From assembly GCF_047663525.1 (NCBI RefSeq), contig NC_092605.1, positions 3,782,001 through 3,846,000 of the forward strand: DNA of 64,000 nt, in the 5' to 3' direction. Position numbers and translations under genes: made by a program. Positions 59,724-64,000 of this stretch are shown here, in pieces. Source of the DNA: Anas platyrhynchos. Its lineage: Eukaryota > Chordata > Aves > Anseriformes > Anatidae. The notes beneath the pieces were generated by a model that had not been told where the DNA came from, searched no databases, and saw only the letters and a list, made by a program, of their open reading frames with translations. The first letter of the stretch is position 1; each line of letters starts with the position of its first letter.

Positions 59724-61590
59724 TTTTCTAGGGTCCCAGGGGATGTGAGCCCTGCTGGGGCTGTTCCTTCCCTGGGAAATAGGCAGGAGTCAGAATTTCA
59801 CCCTCTGCACTTTCCTGAACACCCCCGCAGGAACGACCCCCGGCCCCCCGACCCTTCCTTGCTCCAGAGCCCAGCCTCAGGCAGAGCCCCCAGGAAGCCC
59901 TGGCCCCAGCCAGGCCCTCAGGGCTCTTTTCTATGCAAAATCAGGGGATCTGGGAACAATCTGGCTTTAGTTATTGGAGATGGCAGCAGAAGAGAGGGAT
60001 CAGATCAGATCTCGCCAGCCCTGCGGGAGCCCCGTTGGTGATTACAGGGTTCCCCTTACCTCGCAGGGACCATTCCTCCAAAGCTGACAAAGCAGCGCCT
60101 GAGAGCTGGGCCTGAAGCACACACATTATTCTTCAAAGCCCCCCGATTCAATAACAGGATCCAGAGCTGGGAAATGTCGCTGAAGAGGTTGCAGCTCAGA
60201 GGCTGCGGTGGGATGAGGTGGGACGGGGGCTCGGAGGGGCTTTTGGCTCAGGGCTGAGCACCCGTGGGGCTCTCCATGCACTGCTCATGCCTTGGCCGAT
60301 TCAATTTCTGCCCATTTCTGTTAAGACCAGAGATAAGACCTGACAGAGAATCTCCCTGGGTAAAAGCAGCGCCTGGTCGCATCGCTCACCCTAACCCTAA
60401 CCCTACAACCAGCAGGCAGGGGCTGCAGGGGCTCCCCCCCACCAGCGATCTCTGTGCGGGGCCGGGCGGCTGTGGAGCACTTTGCTTCAGCAGATTTGCT
60501 TCTCCCCATCCCGTTTCCAGGCATTAAATGAGCAAAGATCAGCATCGGTGACATTTCCAAACGCCCCCAAAGCAGGGGCGAGGAGCCCAGCACCCCGCTG
60601 TGGGTGACCGGAGGACACAGCTCGGATGGGGGCTGCTCGGATGGGACGAGCCCAGCACCCAGCAGGCAGCCCCGGGGTTATTTTATCCTCTGTGGTTCTC
60701 CTGTGTGGTGACAAAGAGCCCAGGGGGAAGAAGGGGGGGTGGAGATGTGGCCTCTGTCCCCCGCCCTGTCCCGGCGCCCCATGGAGGAGACGCTGCTGCA
60801 GATGCTGCGGTCACCCCGCTCCTGCACGGCCCTGCTGGGTTTGGGTTTTCACCTGCAGGCTCCCTTCCTTCTGCTTCCTCACGGAGAGCAAACGGGCCAA
60901 AAAGAAGTGTGGGGAGGATAAAGGGGGCCTTGGGATGGCCCCCAGTGCCCTGGCTGTGGGGTCCCATCGTGTGTGCGCCCTGTGAGAAGTGCTGGCCCCA
61001 TCACGGGTCTCCTGCAGGGGTTTTGGGGTCTCAGCCTCCTCTCCCAGGCTGGGGAGCCCCCAGGAAAGCTCCTGCTTGGAGCAGGTCCCATCACCGGGCC
61101 GTAGGCACCTGGTGGTGAAATGGAAAGAGCGCGGCGGTTCTAGGAAGAGGAAGAAAACCCAGGAGGCTGGCACGAAAAGGAGCTCCTCCTGTGGTGCACA
61201 AGGATGCCGGGGGGCAGGGGAGGGCCAGGCTGGGGTTCAGCCCCTTTTGTGCCCCTGCCAAGCACCCACCTCTGCTCGGGGGCTCTGGGTCTGTGCGAGG
61301 GGAGGGAATCAGCAGGTGAGGGGAGCCCCTTCTGGGTGCTGCTTGCACCCAAGGGTGGCCCCAGCACCCCAAAGCCTCTTTCCCCCCAGCCCTGTGGTGA
61401 AACTCTTCCAGACAAAAATAACCCGGCCAGCCGCCTGCTCTGCGGTCGCCGCTCGCACGAGCGAGGGAGCAGCAGCAGCAGCAGCAGATCGCAGGGGCTG
61501 AGCACCAGCCCCGCATCCCCTGCCTCCCAGCCCTCACCTCTCACTTCCCTGAGAGCTGCTGATGCTCGCGGGCCCCCGGAGTGGAGCAGG
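59724..61590. other. GC-rich interval upstream of the Ig-receptor gene
   Basis: 1.9 kb of GC-rich, CpG-containing sequence. Frames of 100-330 codons are open on both strands because of composition; none resembles a known protein. An (AGC)n run lies at about 61466-61486. The interval may hold the promoter of the Ig-receptor gene (+ strand) and the former promoter of C17orf58 (- strand). No TATA box was recognised. Confidence 0.6.
60389..60405 (+). repeat. Short interstitial telomeric repeat (CCCTAA orientation)
   Basis: ccctaaccctaacccta is a perfect 17-base (CCCTAA)n run in GC-rich sequence. Such short interstitial telomeric sequences occur at repaired breaks and old rearrangement points. 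Confidence 0.75.
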
Positions 61591-61633
61591 ATGATGGGGA
61601 TGTGGCCGGGCTGGGGCTGGCTCCTTCTCCCAG
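61591..61633 (+). CDS. Ig-receptor exon 1: signal peptide
   Basis: MMGMWPGWGWLLLP followed by a phase-1 donor (CAG|GTGAGG). A short hydrophobic leader with A at -3 of both ATG codons. The second ATG also has G at +4 and is the stronger start. Confidence 0.7.
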
Positions 61634-63966
61634 GTGAGGATGGGCGCAGAGCTGCTGAGCCCCCCCCTAGAAGTGCGGGCTCCCCTTCGGGTACCAGCCC
61701 CGGAGCCGCAGCCTCCCATCACCGCAGCCTTTTGGGGCTAAAAGCAGGCAGATGGGGTCTCCCCAAAAGTGCTTATTTCTCACCGCCCCTCCAAAGCGAG
61801 CCGAGGAGGGGCAGCTTGGGGGGGGACCAGGGCTGGTTCCTCTCCATCACTGTTTGGTTTCCCCGCAGCGTGCCAGGCTCTCATTGCCCCCCGGGAGGTG
61901 AGCGGCCACGTGGGGCAGGCGCTGACCCTGAACTGCTGGTACGGGCCGGGCTACCAGGGCTACAACAAGTACTGGTGCCGCGGGGCCTCGTGGGACTCCT
62001 GCCGCAAGGTGGTGGAGACGGCGGGGCGAGAAGTGCCCCGGCAGCGCGGCCGCGTCTCCATCACCGACAACCACGTCTTCTGCTTCGTCCTGCTCACCCT
62101 GGAGGAGCTCTCGGAGGAGGACGCCGGGAGCTACTGGTGCGGGGTGGAGCGGGCAGGCAGGGACATCATGAAACCGGTTACCGTCAGGGTTTTGCCAGGT
62201 GAGCATTGGCATTCTGTTGTTTTTTTGTAGGGGAAAGCATTTTTGGGGGAAGGAAGGTGCTGGGTTGTGTCGGGGAGAGATGGTGCAGCTCGGCTCCGCT
62301 TGTATTGGTTGGCACCCAGTATAAACCAGTGGCAGGGTGGTGGGGATGATGGGTCCCTTCGTTAAGGGGTGCTCATAGGTGCATGCAGGAGCCATGCGCA
62401 GGGGTTTGCAGCACCGAGGCCAGTCCTGGGCCATTATTCGGGCTCCCAGCACCAGGTGCTGCAGCCAGAGAGCTGCTGCCAGCCGGCCTCTACAAACCAA
62501 AGCAGGTCGGGGCTGCAAAATCTGAGCTTTTGGGTGAGGAAAAGGGGCAGAACCAAGCCCTGCAGCCTTGGGAAAGCCTCAATCCCTGGCATCCAAAGAG
62601 ATTCCTCTCCACGGGGAGCTGCAGGGAAGGAACATCCCTTGGGAACGCCGGCAGGGCAGGGGCAAGGGCTGGGCACGGTACAGGCAAGTGCTCACCTCCT
62701 GCTGGTGGGACGTGGGGGACCCCAGCTCCCCCCAGGACCACCCCCGATGCGTCCGTACGAGCTGTGCCTGCAAACCCTGCAACCACCCCCTCGCCCTGGC
62801 TCTCCGACGCCACCACCGAGCTCCTCTCCACGGCCAACAGCACCAACGCCACTGCCGCGGGGTGAGCCATGGGCACCACGGGGCGGGGGGGGGGCTCTCA
62901 GTTGCAGGGTCTTCACACCAGGGGGCTCATGGGGACACTCCAGAGATGTTTTTTTGGGGGGTGACGCAGCAGCAGAGACCCAAGTGGGGCTCTGGGCTGG
63001 TGTCCTTGCTTCGTGGCCCATCCCACAGTGGGCAGGGGGCTGCAGGAGCACAGCGCCAGCCTTTGAGGGGGGAGGCAAACAGCCCCGCTCCTCTTCCCTT
63101 GCCTCCAGCCCCCCCATGTCAGCCCGGAGTGCCCTGGTGCCCACGGCGGTGCTGCTCTCCCTGCTGGCTGTGGCTGGCTCTGCCGGGCTCGTCTACGCCC
63201 TGTGGAGGAGGAGGGAAGGTAAGGGCACCCAAGGGTGCCACTGCGCCCATCCTGGGCACAGCGGGACCCATCTGGGGAGCTGAGCGGGGCAGGAGCTGGG
63301 GGGGTTTGTGTGTTGGGTTGTGCTGTGGGTTGTGCTGTGGGTTGTGCTGCTTTGCCATGACTTTTCTTCCTGCCCCCAGACCTCCAGAGACCCCTGGGAG
63401 CGGTGAGATCTAAGCCAAAGGACTGGGTTCAGCCGCACCATATGGCAAGTGCCCAGAGAGCCCCCCCCCCGGGACCACCGGTCTCCATGAACCCCCCCTG
63501 CAGCTGCAGCCCTGGGGCTCCTGTGGGTGCCCGGGGGCACGGCTGGAGCCCGTGGGGCTGAGCCTGGCAGCGAGCGGGGCCGGCTGCCCCCTGACCCCGC
63601 TGCCTGTTGCAGGATTTTGGGGACACGCTGCCCCTTCGCAATGAACCCCCCCTGACCCCCTCCAAGCCTGCCTTCGCCAGGGAGCTGGACAGCATCTACG
63701 ACAATGATCTGACCCTGACAAAGGTGAGAGCCCCGGCACGGGCAGCAGGGAACCGGGGAGCCCTGCAGCACCCGGCCGTGCCGTGCTGAGCCCCTGCCCT
63801 GCCCCAGGACCCCGGGGACACACCGCCCCCGAGCCAGCAGGACGCCGTGCAGCAGGACACAGAGCTGGAGGATGAGAACTTCTACACCAACACCTTGTAC
63901 CACGACAGGAGCATGGGGAGGCCCAGACACGGCACACAGCAAGGAAATGAATTCCTCCGGTCCTAA
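61591..63966 (+). CDS. CD300/CMRF35-like single-IgV receptor
   Basis: Seven putative exons: signal peptide 61591-61633; IgV 61869-62198; stalk 62726-62861; transmembrane ending at 63218 (start 63110 or about 63046); tail 63380-63402 or 63444, 63613-63723 and 63808-63966 (TAA at 63964). The protein would be about 305-320 residues: short leader, one V-type Ig domain with the extra disulfide typical of CD300, TREM and pIgR domains, a Pro/Thr/Ser/Asn stalk, an uncharged transmembrane segment and a tail with YDND and YTNT motifs. This fits a leukocyte surface receptor of the CD300 type. It lacks a transmembrane Lys/Glu and a clear ITIM. The stalk-to-transmembrane junction does not close in frame at the best acceptor. 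The member cannot be named. Confidence 0.82.
61869..62198 (+). CDS. Ig-receptor exon 2: IgV domain
   Basis: Phase 1 in and out. It encodes ACQALIAPREVSGHVGQALT, then LNCWYG (B-strand Cys), NKYWCRG and SWDSC (second disulfide pair), RVSITDNHVFCFVLLTLEEL, and SEEDAGSYWCGVE (F-strand Cys). KYWC plus DAGxYWCG is the signature of CD300/pIgR-type V domains. Acceptor ccccgcag, donor CCAG|GTGAGC. Confidence 0.93.
62726..62861 (+). CDS. Ig-receptor exon 3: stalk
   Basis: Phase 1 in, phase 2 out. It encodes APPRTTPDASVRAVPANPAT, then TPSPWLSDATTELLSTANST and NATAA. It is Pro/Thr/Ser-rich with two NxS/T sites (NST, NAT), typical of a glycosylated membrane-proximal stalk. The donor is GCGGG|GTGAGC. The phase-2 end is unusual for this family, which I expect to use phase 1. 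Confidence 0.65.
63110..63218 (+). CDS. Ig-receptor exon 4: transmembrane segment
   Basis: It encodes MSARSALVPTAVLLSLLAVA, then GSAGLVYALWRRRE, a hydrophobic span of about 20 residues with a basic stop-transfer. There is no charged residue inside the membrane, so DAP12-type pairing is not indicated. The clear acceptor (cttgcctccag, 63109) is followed by six C before ATG and opens in phase 0, whereas the stalk exon ends in phase 2. An acceptor at 63045 would restore the frame. Confidence 0.7.
63380..63444 (+). CDS. Ig-receptor exon 5: juxtamembrane tail, two possible donors
   Basis: Phase 1 in. It encodes DLQRPLGA up to a GT donor (GCG|GTGAGA at 63403). Alternatively it runs on VRSKPKDWVQPHHM to a GC donor (ATG|GCAAGT at 63445). 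Both end in phase 0 and fit exon 6. Confidence 0.65.
63613..63723 (+). CDS. Ig-receptor exon 6: cytoplasmic tail, YDND motif
   Basis: Phase 0 in and out, 37 codons. It encodes DFGDTLPLRNEPPLTPSKPA, then FARELDSIYDNDLTLTK. SIYDND is a YxN (GRB2-type) phosphotyrosine candidate; the +3 residue is Asp, so it is not an ITIM. Confidence 0.78.
63808..63966 (+). CDS. Ig-receptor exon 7: cytoplasmic tail, YTNT motif, stop
   Basis: Phase 0 in, 52 codons and TAA. It encodes DPGDTPPPSQQDAVQQDTEL, then EDENFYTNTLYHDRS and a basic end. FYTNT is a second YxN candidate, with another Tyr four residues on. The acidic lead (ELEDENFY) suits a tyrosine-kinase substrate. Confidence 0.8.
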   Translation, partial: DPGDTPPPSQQDAVQQDTELEDENFYTNTLYHDRSMGRPRHGTQQGNEFLRS

Positions 63967-64000
63967 GGGAGCGCCGCGGGTGGGCAGTGGGGTCCCCGGG

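Noticed and set aside
60600-61544. Several 100-170 codon frames on both strands upstream of the Ig receptor
   Set aside because: GC-rich sequence lacks stop codons; translations are Pro/Gly/Arg/Cys-rich and resemble no known protein, and no consistent splice pattern joins them.
61204-62202. 332-codon + strand frame over the IgV exon
   Set aside because: It reads the IgV exon in the wrong frame; the IgV signature (KYWC, DAGSYWCG) is in the frame beginning at 61869 with phase 1.
63835-63930. ITIM or ITAM in the Ig-receptor tail
   Set aside because: The +3 residues after the three tyrosines are Asp, Thr and Arg, so neither the ITIM (S/I/V/L-x-Y-x-x-I/V/L) nor the ITAM spacing is met.

Overview
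This is a vertebrate genomic window, most likely from a bird. The evidence is a near-complete vertebrate BPTF gene with compact introns, a few weak CR1-like traces and no recognisable mammalian repeats, and an AT-rich gene body that gives way to a GC-rich segment after about 59.4 kb. There are no prokaryotic features, and the species cannot be fixed from the sequence.

Layout. Positions 1-9518 are an intron of BPTF; its first exon lies upstream of the window. Positions 9519-53001 carry 31 consecutive coding exons of BPTF on the + strand, the large subunit of the NURF chromatin-remodelling complex. Every splice phase closes and the frame is open to the stop codon at 52999-53001 (about 9.05 kb of coding sequence). 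In order the protein has a DDT domain, an N-terminal PHD finger, WHIM/WSD-type conserved segments, a large fast-evolving acidic S/T-rich exon, Q/T-rich transactivation-like exons, a basic coiled-coil/NLS segment, an Ala/Pro tract, two tandem C-terminal PHD fingers and a bromodomain. A roughly 2-kb 3' UTR follows, ending at a poly(A) signal at 55021-55026.

Positions 57561-59523 on the - strand hold three pieces that match the vertebrate C17orf58 (UPF0450, NTR-like) protein in order, tail-to-tail with BPTF as in human. All three carry a reading-frame lesion: one in-frame stop and two frameshifts. I call it a probable unitary pseudogene, or a stretch with assembly indels. Positions 61591-63966 on the + strand hold a multi-exon single-IgV receptor of the CD300/CMRF35 type. 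It has a transmembrane segment and a cytoplasmic tail with two YxN motifs; one splice junction does not close in frame as read. Human BPTF and C17orf58 are followed by KPNA2, so the Ig-receptor gene marks a different neighbourhood. Two short telomere-like motifs in head-to-head order lie in the same GC-rich interval.

No new multi-gene system was found. The best leads are the C17orf58 decay, the half-domain PHD cassette exon of BPTF, the alternative splice sites that can be read directly from phase, the Ig-receptor frame conflict, and the telomere motifs next to the altered gene order. Comparisons with human proteins are from memory, not from a database search.
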